Shown here: one piece after another, positions 50,059-60,840 of the stretch
How positions within the stretch are numbered: the stretch's first letter is position 1
Layout of the letters: each line of letters opens with the position of its first letter
NCBI RefSeq assembly: GCF_028816455.1
Contig: NZ_CP118246.1
Location: 434,001-498,000 of the forward strand
Reading direction: 5' to 3'
DNA length: 64,000 nt
Origin: Devosia algicola
GTDB taxonomy: Bacteria > Pseudomonadota > Alphaproteobacteria > Rhizobiales > Devosiaceae
Translations under genes and position numbers: made by a program
The notes under the pieces: model-generated
The model's input: the letters and a program-made list of their open reading frames with translations, nothing else
Database searches by the model: none
What the model was told of the DNA's origin: nothing

Positions 50059-51952
50059 ATGCAAACTGCCGCCGCTGCCACCCCCGATACCGATATTGCC
50101 CTCTGGCTCAGCCAGCAAACCCACAAGTCACTGCTGCGTTTTCTGACCTGCGGAAGCGTCGATGACGGTAAGTCGACCTTGATCGGCCGATTACTCTACG
50201 ACAGCCAACTGATCCTGGATGATCAACTCGCCAGCCTGCGCAAGGAAAGTCGCAATCGAATCACTGGCGACGAAGGCATCGATTTTTCACTTCTGGTCGA
50301 CGGGCTGACCGCGGAACGCGAGCAGGGCATCACCATCGATGTCGCCTATCGCTTCTTTTCCACAGATCGGCGCAAATTCATCGTCGCCGACACGCCCGGC
50401 CATGAGCAATACACGCGCAATATGGCGACGGGTGCCTCCAATGCCGATCTGGCGTTGGTTCTGATCGATGCGCGCAAGGGCGTGTTGACCCAGACACGAC
50501 GCCACAGCTTCATCCTCTCGCTGATTGGCGTCAAGCATGTCGTGCTGGTGATCAACAAGATTGATCTGATCGACTATGATCAGGCAAAAATCGAGCAAAT
50601 TGAGCAGGAATATCGAGGCTTTGCCGACACTCTCGGATTCAAGACATTAATTTCGGTTCCTGTTTCGGCCCTCAAAGGCGACAACATTCTGGCCAACAGC
50701 CCGCAAACGCCATGGTACCAAGGGCAACCATTGGTGCCATATCTGGAAACCATTGATGTCAATGAGGATAAATCCGAGCCTGCCCATGCGCTTTCCGGTA
50801 CAATGGGTAAACCGGCCCAACCTCGATTTCCGTGGATTTTCCGGCACAGTGGCGTCTGGTCACATTACTACTGGTGACGACATACTGATTTCCGCCTCCC
50901 GCCAACCCGCCAAAGTGTCACGGATTGTCACCATGGACGGCGATTTGCACCGCGCTGAGGCAGGCCAGGCTGTGACGATTGTGCTTGATCGCGATACCGA
51001 TGTTTCGCGGGGTGATATGCTGTCCCATCCAGGCCAAACCCCCGAATATTCAAATCAGTTTCAGGCGCGCCTGGTGTGGATGAGCCAGGAACCTGCCTTT
51101 CAGGGGCGTTCCTACTTGCTCAAGATTGGCGCGCAGATAGTGCCCGCCACTATTACCGATATCAAGTTCCGCACCAATGTGAACACGCTTGAACAGGGAG
51201 CGGCCAACAAGCTCGACCTCAATGAGGTGGGCACGGTAACAATCGCGACCGACAAACCAATCGCATTTGATCCCTATACGACCAGTGCGTTGACGGGTGG
51301 CTTCATTCTTGTCGACCGCTTGACCAACGCCACACTCGGCGCCGGTACCATCGATTTCGGGCTTCGCCGCGCGCAAAACCTTTCTTACCAGTCATTCGAT
51401 GTCAGCCGCGACGTGCGCGCCGCCATGAAGGAACAAACCCCGCAGATTGTTTGGTTCACGGGCCTGTCGGGTTCCGGAAAATCCAGCATTGCCAATGTGC
51501 TGGAGCGACGACTGACAGCAGCCGGCAAGCACGCCTATATTCTTGACGGCGATAATGTGCGCCATGGTCTCAATAAGGATCTCGGTTTTACCGAAGCGGC
51601 GCGTGTGGAAAATATCCGCCGCGTGGCTGAAGTTGCCCGGCTTATGGCCGACGCCGGCCTGATCGTGCTGGTGTCGTTTATTTCCCCTTTTGCCAACGAA
51701 CGCCGTCTGGCTCGGGAAATCGCCGGTGACATTCAGTTTTACGAAATCTATGTCGATACCCCGTTCGAGGTGTGCGAAGCCCGCGATCCCAAGGGTCTCT
51801 ATAAGCGCGCCCGTGCCGGTGAAATCAAGAATTTCACCGGTCTCGACAGCCCGTTTGAGCCACCAGTCAATGCCGAACTGGTCTTGCACGGTGCTGAGCA
51901 GGACCCGGCCGTTCTTGCCGATCAACTATATGACTGGCTAAAGATCGATTGA
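50059..51952 (+). CDS. cysNC: sulfate adenylyltransferase subunit 1 fused to APS kinase, one frameshift
   Basis: 630 residues when GAGCCT at 50776-50781 is read as GAGCT ([26 protein letters not shown]). N-terminal CysN GTPase: G1 [10 protein letters not shown]3 DTPGHEQY, G4 NKID. C-terminal APS kinase: Walker [10 protein letters not shown] and [15 protein letters not shown]. CysN powers APS synthesis with CysD and the kinase makes PAPS. The fused form is common in alphaproteobacteria. The ATG lies one base after the repaired cysD stop. Confidence 0.93.
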
Positions 51953-52021
51953 TCCTGGGCAACCTGTGACCCGGCGGCCGCATTTAGCTAGGCGGTCGCG
52001 TTACGGCCGGGGAGCACTAGA

Positions 52022-52762
52022 ATGGGCAGCGATAAATCTGAGGAGTCGGCGCGAAGCGCCACCACGGCGGCTCTTATTGACAAACATCCGCTAGGCACAA
52101 AAATTGCCAATAGCCGGTTACCGCGGCACGGTACATTTTATGTTGCCCTAGGGATCGGCTTCGTAGCACTTCTCGTTGGACTATGGCTTGACCCAGACTA
52201 TGCGGTCCTTATTGCGGCCAATATAACCTTTGCGGTTTATCTCGGCCTCGTGGCCTTGATGCTGCCTGTCCTTGATGCAGACTTTCTCCGATCACGAGCG
52301 GACGACGCTGATACTCCTACAGGGCTGATTTTTATCGTTGTTATTGCCATCGTGGTTTTGTGCAGCGGCTCTCTATTCATGGCGCTTAATGCGCGCGGCG
52401 GACCTGCCGTGCAAGGAGTCATTTTCAGTGTGATATCGGTGCTCTTGGGGTGGTTTGTCATCCACACCATGGCCGCGCTCCACTATGCATATGAATATTA
52501 TGTCTCGGATTCTGCCGTCCCGACAAATACCACAAATGACGCTGTCGGTGGGCTGGACTTTCCCGAGGGCGACGCACCGGATGGGGCCGCATTCTTGTAT
52601 TTCGCTTATGTTATTGGAACAGCATTCGCAGTTTCTGACGTTCGGGTTACCTCGAACAAGATGCGCCGAATTGTGCTGATCCATTCAACCTTCACCTATT
52701 TTTTTAACACGGTTCTGTTGGCGGCAACGATCAATGTGGTGTTGGCAATGGGCGGCGCCTGA
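52022..52762 (+). CDS. DUF1345 integral membrane protein
   Basis: 246 residues, about five membrane helices. The GGLDFPEGDAPDGAAFLYFAYVIGTAFAVSDVRVTS segment and the C-terminal IVLIHSTFTYFFNTVLLAATIN are the conserved core of DUF1345. The N-terminal 35 residues are polar. Function unknown. Confidence 0.82.
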   Translation: MGSDKSEESARSATTAALIDKHPLGTKIANSRLPRHGTFYVALGIGFVALLVGLWLDPDYAVLIAANITFAVYLGLVALMLPVLDADFLRSRADDADTPTGLIFIVVIAIVVLCSGSLFMALNARGGPAVQGVIFSVISVLLGWFVIHTMAALHYAYEYYVSDSAVPTNTTNDAVGGLDFPEGDAPDGAAFLYFAYVIGTAFAVSDVRVTSNKMRRIVLIHSTFTYFFNTVLLAATINVVLAMGGA

Positions 52763-52831
52763 CCGTCGTTGCATTGCGATAGGCGTGCCCATATGCGACA
52801 CCTTTGCAACTGATTTGCTCGGAGCTGCCAA

Positions 52832-53960
52832 ATGAAAACCCGCGCCGCCGTCGCCTTTGAGGCCGGAAAGCCACTCGAGATTGTCGAACTGGACCTTGAA
52901 GGCCCAAAGGCCGGAGAGCCTATTGGTCGAAATCAAGGCAACAGGCATTTGCCACACTGACGAATTCACGCTGTCCGGAGCAGACCCGGAAGGATTGTTT
53001 CCTGCGGTTTTGGGGCATGAGGGCGCCGGCGTGGTGGTCGAAGTGGGGGCAGGCGTCACCAGCGTCAAACCCGGCGATCACGTTATTCCACTTTATACGC
53101 CCGAATGTCGCGAGTGCCCGTCCTGCCTCAGCCGCAAGACCAATCTGTGCACGGCCATTCGTGCCACGCAGGGGCAGGGGTTGATGCCCGATGGCACGTC
53201 GCGCTTTTCCTATAAGGGAAAGCCGATATTCCATTATATGGGTTGCTCGACATTTTCCAACTATACCGTGCTGCCCGAAATTGCCGTTGCCAGGATCGAC
53301 GCGTCGGCGCCGTTCGACAAGGTCTGCTATATCGGTTGCGGTGTTACCACGGGCGTTGGCGCCGTTATCAATACGGCAAAGGTCGAAACAGGCGCTACTG
53401 CTGTGGTGTTTGGACTAGGTGGTATCGGGTTGAATGTCATACAGGGACTAAGACTTGCTGGCGCCGATATGATCATCGGGGTCGACCTCAACAATGACAA
53501 GAAAGCCTGGGGTGAACGCTTTGGAATGACTCACTTTGTCAATCCCAAGGAAATCGACGACGATATCGTGCCGCACCTGGTCAATATGACCAAACGGGGA
53601 AACGATCAGATCGGTGGCGCCGACTACACCTTTGATTGCACCGGTAATACCACTGTTATGCGTCAGGCGCTCGAATCCAGTCATCGCGGCTGGGGCAAAT
53701 CGGTTGTGATCGGCGTTGCCGCTGCGGGAAAAGAAATTTCAACGCGACCATTTCAACTCGTCACCGGCCGTACATGGATGGGAACAGCGTTTGGTGGTGC
53801 GCGTGGGCGCACCGACGTGCCCAAGATCGTTGACTGGTATATGGACGGCAAGATCGAAATTGATCCGATGATCACCCACACCCTTAGATTGGAAGACATC
53901 AATAAGGGCTTTGATCTGATGCATTCGGGCGAGAGCATTCGCAGCGTCGTCCTGTACTAA
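52832..53960 (+). CDS. S-(hydroxymethyl)glutathione dehydrogenase / class III alcohol dehydrogenase, one frameshift
   Basis: 375 residues from the ATG at 52832 when GAGCCT at 52916-52921 is read as GAGCT ([21 protein letters not shown]). Class III features: catalytic zinc cysteine in GICHTD and GHEGAG, the structural-zinc cluster [35 protein letters not shown] cofactor fold and the [14 protein letters not shown] region. Detoxifies formaldehyde with glutathione. Confidence 0.92.
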
Positions 53961-53970
53961 CACCATAGCG

Positions 53971-54435
53971 ATGCTGAACCCGCCGCAAATCTATGTCGAT
54001 GCCGACGCCTGTCCGGTCAAGAACGAAGCAATCAAGGTCGCCGAGCGCCTCGGTATGGTAATCACGCTCGTTTCCAATGGGGGCGTCCGCCCGTCACGTG
54101 ATCCAATGGTGCGTATAATTGTCGTGCCCCAGGGTGCCGATGCCGCCGACGATTGGATTGTCGCGCAGGCAAAACCAAACGACATCGTGCTGACGGCGGA
54201 CATTCCGTTGGCAGGACGTGTGCTGGCAAACCAATGCCACGTTCTCGGCTTCACCGGAAAGCTATTTACCGAGGCGTCGATCGGCATGGCGCTGGCGATG
54301 CGCGATTTGAACCAGCACCTGCGCGAGACCGGCGAGAGCAGGGGGCTCAACGCCAGTTTTCGCCCCGCGGATCGCTCCGCTTTTCTAAGTGCGCTTGATA
54401 CGCTGGGGCGCAAGGCGTTAATTTCCATTAAGTAA
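53971..54435 (+). CDS. yaiI: YaiI/YqxD family protein (UPF0178)
   Basis: 154 residues. IYVDADACPVKNEAIKVAERL at the start, VPQGADAADDWI in the middle and ADIPLAGRVLANQC and RFxxxDR at the C-terminus match the UPF0178 family, a PIN-like nuclease fold of unknown role. It begins 11 bases after the dehydrogenase stop. Confidence 0.88.
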   Translation: MLNPPQIYVDADACPVKNEAIKVAERLGMVITLVSNGGVRPSRDPMVRIIVVPQGADAADDWIVAQAKPNDIVLTADIPLAGRVLANQCHVLGFTGKLFTEASIGMALAMRDLNQHLRETGESRGLNASFRPADRSAFLSALDTLGRKALISIK

Positions 54436-54513
54436 AAACCCCGCGGCATCCAAGGGAATATTAACCATAATCGGAAAAACTGAACGCTGTTGTGATTTAC
54501 CAGAGTTCATGCC

Positions 54514-55437
54514 GTGTCAGTGTCGCGTGTTGTTGTGTCGTTCGTTTTGGCTGGCATGTTGTTGGGCGCATGCGCAAAGCCGCCCCAGAACCATGTTGCG
54601 GCATATGCCGCGATGGATAAAGCCGCCGATGGTGCTGAAGCCATCGATAATTCGGCGATAACCGGCAGCGTCATGCGATCAGCATTTGCGCCAACTTATC
54701 AATCAATGCCGCGCGCGCTGTTTTCCACGAGCCCGCTTGCCGGTCGAACGCTGGCCGTAGCCTCGGCAAGCGATATTGTCCTGAAGCCCGGCGAAGTCAT
54801 CCTGACCTTTGATGATGGCCCGCGCCCGGGCAAAACCGACGCCGTCCTCGACACACTGGATCGCTTTGGCGTCAAGGCAACATTCCTGATGGTCGGGCAG
54901 GCCGTCGCTTCCCATCCAAAAACCGCCCAGGCGGTCGCCTTGCGGGGGCACACCATTGGCAGCCATTCCTATGACCATGCAGATCTGACAACTCTCTCAC
55001 GGCACGAGGCCGTGGAGGACATTGCCCGCGCCGAAGATATGATATCGCGGACCCTGGCCAAAGTCGGTGACGAACCGGCACCTTTCTTCCGCTTTCCCTA
55101 TCTGGCGCAAAATGGCTTCCTGCGGACTAGTCTCAACCGCAGTAGCGCTGTAATCCTGGGCGTCGATATCGACAGCAAAGACTACTACTCAGACACACCT
55201 GAAGTCGTCACCGCACGCACCCTGAAGCGCCTCGAAACTCGCGGAAAGGGCATTATCCTGTTTCATGATATCCACGACCGTACCGTGGCCATGCTGCCCG
55301 ACTTTTTGCGGCAACTTGAAGATCGTGGCTACAGTGTTGTTCGGTTGGTGCCGAAAGTGAACGGTCCCTTCGGCACCGACATTATCAAGGCCGAAGCACC
55401 AGGCGTGCCCGCAGCGACCCAGAGCGATAACCTCTAA
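54514..55437 (+). CDS. polysaccharide deacetylase lipoprotein (NodB-type)
   Basis: 307 residues from a GTG. Lipobox LLGACAKPP: residues 1-20 are a lipoprotein signal with lipidated Cys20. NodB domain: ILTFDDGPRPGKTDAVLDTLDRFGVKATFLMVG, GHTIGSHSYDHADLT (metal His pair), FFRFPYL and IILFHDIH. Probably deacetylates cell-wall or exopolysaccharide sugars at the membrane. Confidence 0.9.
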   Translation: MSVSRVVVSFVLAGMLLGACAKPPQNHVAAYAAMDKAADGAEAIDNSAITGSVMRSAFAPTYQSMPRALFSTSPLAGRTLAVASASDIVLKPGEVILTFDDGPRPGKTDAVLDTLDRFGVKATFLMVGQAVASHPKTAQAVALRGHTIGSHSYDHADLTTLSRHEAVEDIARAEDMISRTLAKVGDEPAPFFRFPYLAQNGFLRTSLNRSSAVILGVDIDSKDYYSDTPEVVTARTLKRLETRGKGIILFHDIHDRTVAMLPDFLRQLEDRGYSVVRLVPKVNGPFGTDIIKAEAPGVPAATQSDNL

Positions 55438-55443
55438 ATTTGG

Positions 55444-55833
55444 TCAGTCGTCGTCGTCAGACTCGTCAACCAGATAGACCGACAATTCAAGATCGATGTC
55501 GCAAAGCCCAATGGCGGCAACTGCATGTGCGGGCAGGCGGCTCGACATGGCCTCTCCCGATTCGGGAAAGTCGAACGCGATATCCAGAACCGCCAATCCG
55601 ATCTGGCGTGTCGCCAACAATTCCTTGACCTGCGGTCCCGCTCCGCTGGCAAGTTCCAACAGCGCTCGAACCGGTTTGTCGCTGTCCAGATCAATCTGGG
55701 CATAGTGACTGTCTGCGGCGTCCTCCGGCTCAAACCGGACAATTTCCCGCCCCAGCAGTTTCGCCAGCGCCGGTCGCGTCAGGGTCACCCCACTCAGCCG
55801 CAGTGCCATTGCAAAGGGCTCGAAACTACTCAT
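55444..55833 (-). CDS. hypothetical acidic protein coupled to rlmB
   Basis: 129 residues, acidic, ending DESDDDD. Start ATG overlaps the RlmB stop by four bases, so it is translated from the same transcript. It is a mixed alpha/beta protein (PEDAADSHYAQIDLDSDKPVRALLELASG). Not recognised. Confidence 0.6.
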   Translation of the reverse strand: MSSFEPFAMALRLSGVTLTRPALAKLLGREIVRFEPEDAADSHYAQIDLDSDKPVRALLELASGAGPQVKELLATRQIGLAVLDIAFDFPESGEAMSSRLPAHAVAAIGLCDIDLELSVYLVDESDDDD

Positions 55834-56585
55834 TGCCGTCGTCCCGCTGTCGCTGCAAACAATGCAATCGCGGCAGCATTTGAAACATTGAGCGACTTTA
55901 TCGGGCCGGGCATATCCAGCTTGACCATTTCATCGCACAACTCGCGCGTCCGCTGGCGCAGGCCCTTGCCCTCAGCGCCCATGACAATAGCCAACGGCAC
56001 ATCTGCGTCGCGCGGTCGTAATTGTTGTTCGCTGTCGGAATCGAAGCCGAGCACCAACATGCCACGCTTCTTGAGTGTCTCGAGCGCATCGCCAAGGTTA
56101 CGGACTTCAATCATTGGCACCAGGTCCAGCGCGCCTGATGCCGATTTGGCCATAACCCCGGTTTCACGCGGCGAGTGACGCGCCGTGGTGATTACCGCGT
56201 CAGCCCCGAAGGCACACGCCGTGCGCAAGATCGCGCCGACATTGTGTGGGTCGGTTATCTGATCAAGCACCACGACAAGGCGTAGCGGTTCAATATCATT
56301 GAGGCCAAAACGGCTGACCGGATCGACTTCCAGCGCCGCTCCTTGATGTACGGCGTCGTCGCCGAGCAGCTTGTCCAACTCCTTGGGCGTGACCTCGCGC
56401 ACCGGCACCTTGCCGATGTCGCCATTCTCGCGCAGGCGGTTGAGCGCATTGGGCGTTGCCAGCAGATTTTTCTTGACGCGACTGGCATTGTCCAGCGCCG
56501 CGCGTACCGTATGAATACCATAGAGGTAGACCGGACCGTCATCGGGGTTGTATCGCGGCTTTGGCGGAAATTTATTGTAACTCAT
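55830..56585 (-). CDS. rlmB: 23S rRNA methyltransferase, TrmH/RlmB family
   Basis: 251 residues from the ATG at 56585. N-terminal substrate-binding domain with VYLYGIHTVRAALDNASR, then the SPOUT trefoil knot: LVVVLDQITDPHNVGAILRTACAFGADAVI, TARHSPRETGVMAKSASGALDLVP, IVMGAEGKGLRQRTRELCDEMVKLDMPGPIKSLNVSNAAAIALF. It adds 2'-O-methyl at a guanosine of 23S rRNA (G2251 in E. coli). Transcribed away from tRNA-Tyr. Confidence 0.9.
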   Translation of the reverse strand: MSYNKFPPKPRYNPDDGPVYLYGIHTVRAALDNASRVKKNLLATPNALNRLRENGDIGKVPVREVTPKELDKLLGDDAVHQGAALEVDPVSRFGLNDIEPLRLVVVLDQITDPHNVGAILRTACAFGADAVITTARHSPRETGVMAKSASGALDLVPMIEVRNLGDALETLKKRGMLVLGFDSDSEQQLRPRDADVPLAIVMGAEGKGLRQRTRELCDEMVKLDMPGPIKSLNVSNAAAIALFAATAGRRQ

Positions 56586-56766
56586 GGCGCAGCGATACCG
56601 CCTTTGGCCCGTCCCAGCAAGCGAACAAAATCTGGACAATTCATCATAGTGTGCGGATTTCTTGCCAGCAATCCTGATCGGGTGTTGACACAATCGGACA
56701 AGGCCAGCATAAACCGCCAACGAAACACTTCGGTGCTTCGCTTCTCGCTCTGGCGACGTTGTCCGT

Positions 56767-56851
56767 GGAGGGGTGGGAGAGTGGTTAAATCCATCAGACT
56801 GTAAATCTGACCGCTTAGCGTACACTGGTTCGAATCCAGTCCCCTCCACCA
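56767..56851 (+). tRNA. tRNA-Tyr (GTA)
   Basis: 85 bases. Acceptor GGAGGGG/CCCCTCC, D-arm TGGGAGAGTGG, anticodon arm CAGACTGTAAATCTG with GTA, a long variable arm (class II), T-arm GGTTCGAATCC and encoded CCA. Confidence 0.95.
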
Positions 56852-57460
56852 TCGCCCCTTCCCATTATCTTACTTTGACCGCACACTTTGCGACCTATCG
56901 TTATATCGGCAGGCCAGACGGCCGCGCGACCAATGGTCGACGGGGAGGGGCGAGCAACGATGGCGAGACCGCGGCCTCGTTAGAAATAAAGTCAGGTGAA
57001 ACCGGGGTCTCGCCATCGCGTCGGGATTTTGCGCACACGCCTTAAGCAGCCACCCCTTTCGGGGCTGGTGACAAGACATTGGCAACTGAGCCCGGTCGTC
57101 CGGCTCCCATCCCCTTTGCCCCGCCACCGGGCTGGTGGGCAGCATCCATGCGAGAGACTGGCGCCCCAACCTCCCCGACTGTCCCCAGGCTCATCACGCG
57201 TCATGATCGGCTCTGGCCTGGGCGATGGACAAAGTTTACGCGCGGTTTTGGGCGCGGGGATAAGTTTTTGGTTTTTTGGTGGCGTGGCGAGTTCCCGTTG
57301 ACGGTGGCGGCATGGTGGGTGTTGAGCGTGCGGATTTCCCGTGCTTTGGTTTTCCGCATGGGCAAGGTCTATCTCGTTTACATCATAGCCAATCGCAAGC
57401 GCGGCGCGATAAGGTGGCGTTGTATCCGGGCCGTCGGCAGCATATTCCGGTCCTATTCCA
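56852..57460. other. intergenic, with a 12-bp perfect inverted repeat
   Basis: About 610 bases. GATGGCGAGACC at 56959-56970 and GGTCTCGCCATC at 57006-57017 are an exact inverted pair with 35 bases between. Smaller hairpins (CACCCC/GGGG near 57055) and a T-rich segment (GGTTTTTTGG near 57270) follow. No gene recognised. It could be a decayed mobile element or an RNA structure. Confidence 0.4.
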
Positions 57461-57913
57461 ATGGAGAACGACGTGGGTATAGCCGCACTCAATAATTATG
57501 AGGCGCGTAACAGCAACCTTGCTGCGGTGTTGGAAGCTGTGCACGACGACCCCGGCCGGTCGCGGTCGGAGATTAACGGGCGGATGCCGTTTAGTTTGCA
57601 GACCATGACAAATGTCGTGCAAGAACTGGTCGGTCTCGGCTTGGTAACCGAAGTCGAAAAATCGCGTCCGGGAAGCAAGGGCGGCCCGCATCGTGGCCTA
57701 TATATCGAGCCAGGTCGCTGCCACGTCCTCGGGTTACAGATTCGATGGACTGTCGCCGCCAGGGACACAGACGAATACGTTCGCGGCGCAGCTGAATATC
57801 TTCGCTTGCGTCTGGCGGGAGCCTATCTGCCGTCGAGAAACGTGTTCAAATTCGATCTATATAGCGGCGGCGCGCAAGCCGGCATGTCGCATGGGCGACG
57901 CGCGGGATCGTAA
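57461..57913 (+). pseudogene. truncated ROK-family (NagC-type) regulator
   Basis: The first 100 residues are a ROK-type winged helix (RSEINGRMPFSLQTMTNVVQELVGLGLVTEVEKSRPGSKGGPHRGLYIEPGRCHVLGLQI), leading normally into the sugar-kinase-like domain. That domain is missing: from about 57750 the residues are unrelated and the ORF stops near 57913. GAGCCT also occurs at 57824-57829, but reading it as GAGCT does not bring back a ROK domain. A real truncation. Confidence 0.6.
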
Positions 57914-57931
57914 TGGAAGACTGATACAGAC

Positions 57932-59564
57932 ATGTCGACACAGCGCGAATTTGACTACATCATTGTGGGCTCCGGCTCGGCCGGTTCATTGCTGGCCAGT
58001 CGGCTGTCGGCAGATCCAACGTGCCGGGTCCTGGTGCTCGAGGCCGGTGGGCACGATTCAAACTTCTGGCTGAAACTTCCTGTCGGATACTTCCGCACCA
58101 TTTATGATCCGCGTTTCTCACGGGTATTCTCGACCGAAGGGTCGGAAGGCGACGGTCACCGGGGACTGGCGTGGCCCCGCGGTCGGGTTGTGGGAGGGTC
58201 GAGGCTCGATCAATGGGCTGATCTATATTCGCGGTCAGCACGAGGATTTTGACGACTGGGCAAATGCCGGTGCCAGCGGTTGGTCATACGATAATATTCT
58301 GCCCGCTTTTCGCCGGATCGAACGTTTCTCTGGTGGCGATGACGACTACCACGGGCGCTCAGGAGCGCTGTCAGTTTCAGAGTTGCGCAACGATCATCCC
58401 CTGTGCACAGCGTGGGTGGGGGCCGCGAAAGATTTTGGCCTGCCGCAGAACGCGGACTTCAACGGTGCGACAACTTATGGGGCGGGGCGATATCAACTGA
58501 CTTTGGGTCGCCGGCTGAGAGCCAGTGCAGCGGCAGCCTTTTTGCGACCTGCCCTCAAGCGCTCCAATCTGAGTTTGGCCACGAACGCACATGTTACGCG
58601 TGTGCTGATCGAAGGCGGCAGAGCCGTGGGTGTTGAATGGATCCACAATGGGAAAGTCGCCAAGGCCAGGGCGAGTAGAGAAGTCATTCTGAGCGCAGGG
58701 TCATTACAAACCCCACAGATTTTGCAGCTGTCGGGCATTGGCCCCGCTGAATTGCTCCGGTCGCTCGATATTCCCGTTCTAGTGGACGCGCCTGAGGTGG
58801 GAGGCAACCTGCAGGATCACTACCAAATGCGCGTTGTCTTGGAACTCAACGACGACCGATCGTTGAATATCGATGTGCGGCGGCCCTTGAAGCTGGCGGA
58901 GATGGGGCTTGACTGGCTCCTGCGGGGCCGTGGACCACTTACAGTTGGCGCGGGGCAGGTGGGGGGTGCTGCCTGCACGAAATACGCCGAAGGTGGACGT
59001 CCCGATGTCCAGTTCAACGTCATGCCTTTGTCCGTCGACAAACCTGGAACGCCACTACACAAATTTTCGGGCTTCACGGCATCCGTCTGGCAGTGCCATC
59101 CCAAGAGCCTTGGAGACGTTCGGGTCACCTCCCGTGACCCCCTTACGGCTCCTCGGATTTCTCCGCGCTATTTCTGCGAAAGTCATGACCGTGAGGTGAT
59201 TGTGGCGGGGGTGAAAATGCTGCGAGAAATTCACCAACAACCTGCTTTCCGCTTATTGTGGGATAATGAGCGCACCCCTGGGAGTGCCTGCAAGACCGAC
59301 GAAGAGATATGGGATGCGGTTCGAACGCTGGGTGGGACCGTCTTTCACCAGGTCGGTACCTGCAGAATGGGGAGCGATGAGACAGCGGTCGTCGACTCAT
59401 CCCTCAGGGTGAACGGCGTTTCAGGACTTCGTGTGGTCGACGCCTCTGTGATGCCAAAGATAACGTCGGCAAACACCAACGCTGCAACGTTCATGATCGC
59501 CGAACGGGCCGCAGAACTCATCCTCGGGACGGACCGAAGACACGCGACTGCTGATAAAAACTGA
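57932..59564 (+). CDS. GMC-family oxidoreductase (choline dehydrogenase-like), one frameshift
   Basis: 543 residues when AGGCTC at 58202-58207 is read as AGCTC ([26 protein letters not shown]). FAD motif FDYIIVGSGSAGSLLASRL, GMC signature [29 protein letters not shown], and catalytic His in FHQVGTCRMG and SANTNAATFMIAERAAELI. Oxidises an alcohol or sugar with FAD. Convergent with the RpiR gene; substrate unknown. Confidence 0.9.
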
Positions 59565-60580
59565 CAGTCAATTCAAGGTGCAAATCTTGGTGCACTGCGT
59601 CGAGAACCAACGACGGGAGCTTGGTCAGTGCAGGCGAGGCGGCTACCGCCGTCAGTCTCCAAGCGGTTCGAGTCTCGGTTCCCTTGCGGTGCGAGAGGAC
59701 GTTGTATTTGACGCGGCGCAGCGTCTCCTGTGCTGTAGCGCCGAGCCGGTATCCGGCGGCGACCGAAATCAGGTCGATGATGGCGAGAAAAGCAAAGCGC
59801 GATGCCGTCGGCTTCATGGTGTCGGGAAACTCAGGTACGGCGACCGTCAGCCGCACGTCGCACAGCTGCGATAAATCGGTGTTTGGTGCAGTGATGCAGA
59901 TGGTTTTGGCTCGATAATGCTTGGCTAGAGCCACTGCATCGACCACTTCGCGAGATCGTCCGGTAGCGGAAATGGCGATCACAACGTCATTGGGTTTGAG
60001 CGTTGAAGCGATCATGCGCATGACATATGGATCGGAATGGGCCGAGACCATAACGCCATACCGGAACAGGCGGTTCTGGGATTCCTGCGCCAGCGTTGAC
60101 GAACTGCCTCCCAACCCGAATACGGCAACCTGATGAGCAGTTGCGATAAGGTCCGCGGCGCGCATGACCTCTTCAGGGGCCACCTGACGCTCTACCGCGT
60201 TGAGTGCCTTATGCGCCTCGCCGAACACAGTGTTCCAAAGCGGAGAGCCGTTTTCGGTCGGTTGTGGCGGCTGGTTGGCTGCCAGATATATCCGCCCAAC
60301 AACAACGCTCTGAGCGAGCCTTGACCTTGAAATCACGCACGCCGTCGCAGCCAATAGAACGACAAAATCGGGTGACCGACGGTTCGCTGACATCGGCCTG
60401 TCGGGCGATCTCAGCATTGGAAGCGTCGACGCAGAATGCAACATCGGCAAGCACGACATCGGCAACGCGTCGCTCGGCGGGGCGCAGATCGGCGTAATTG
60501 TCCTTGATCTGGGAGATAATGTCGGGGATCTGCGCATGAGCGCTATTTCGGCCCGTGTTCGCATCATCGTGCTTATTCAT
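59518..60580 (-). CDS. RpiR-family regulator with SIS domain, one frameshift
   Basis: GAGCCT at 60316-60321 read as GAGCT joins the N-terminal helix-turn-helix ([40 protein letters not shown]) with the SIS sugar-phosphate domain (FGLGGSSSTLAQESQNRLFRYG, ISATGRSREVVDAV, ITAPNTDLSQLCD). The frame runs 353 residues and overlaps the GMC gene's end. About 300 is normal, and one extra base near 59655-59660 would give an ending LGD at about 59652. It probably controls the divergent importer operon. Confidence 0.85.
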
Positions 60581-60840
60581 CTGCGTGCTCTTTGGAGGCT
60601 ACTCAGGCGGGGAACTCCCATGTCTGGCCCTCAATGTCTTATCAGGAAAGCGCCCGCACATCCGCGCCACAATTGTCGTGTTGAGGCGATCGTGTAGGAA
60701 ACTTACACACTACGCAAGAGCAAAATGTACTGAAATAGTAGGAAAATTTGGCAAGCAGGACGCATCTGGATGTACGAGCTTGACTCAAAAGTTAGGATAG
60801 TTACAGACTGCGATCTGGCGGCGGGATAATAATTGTCGCG

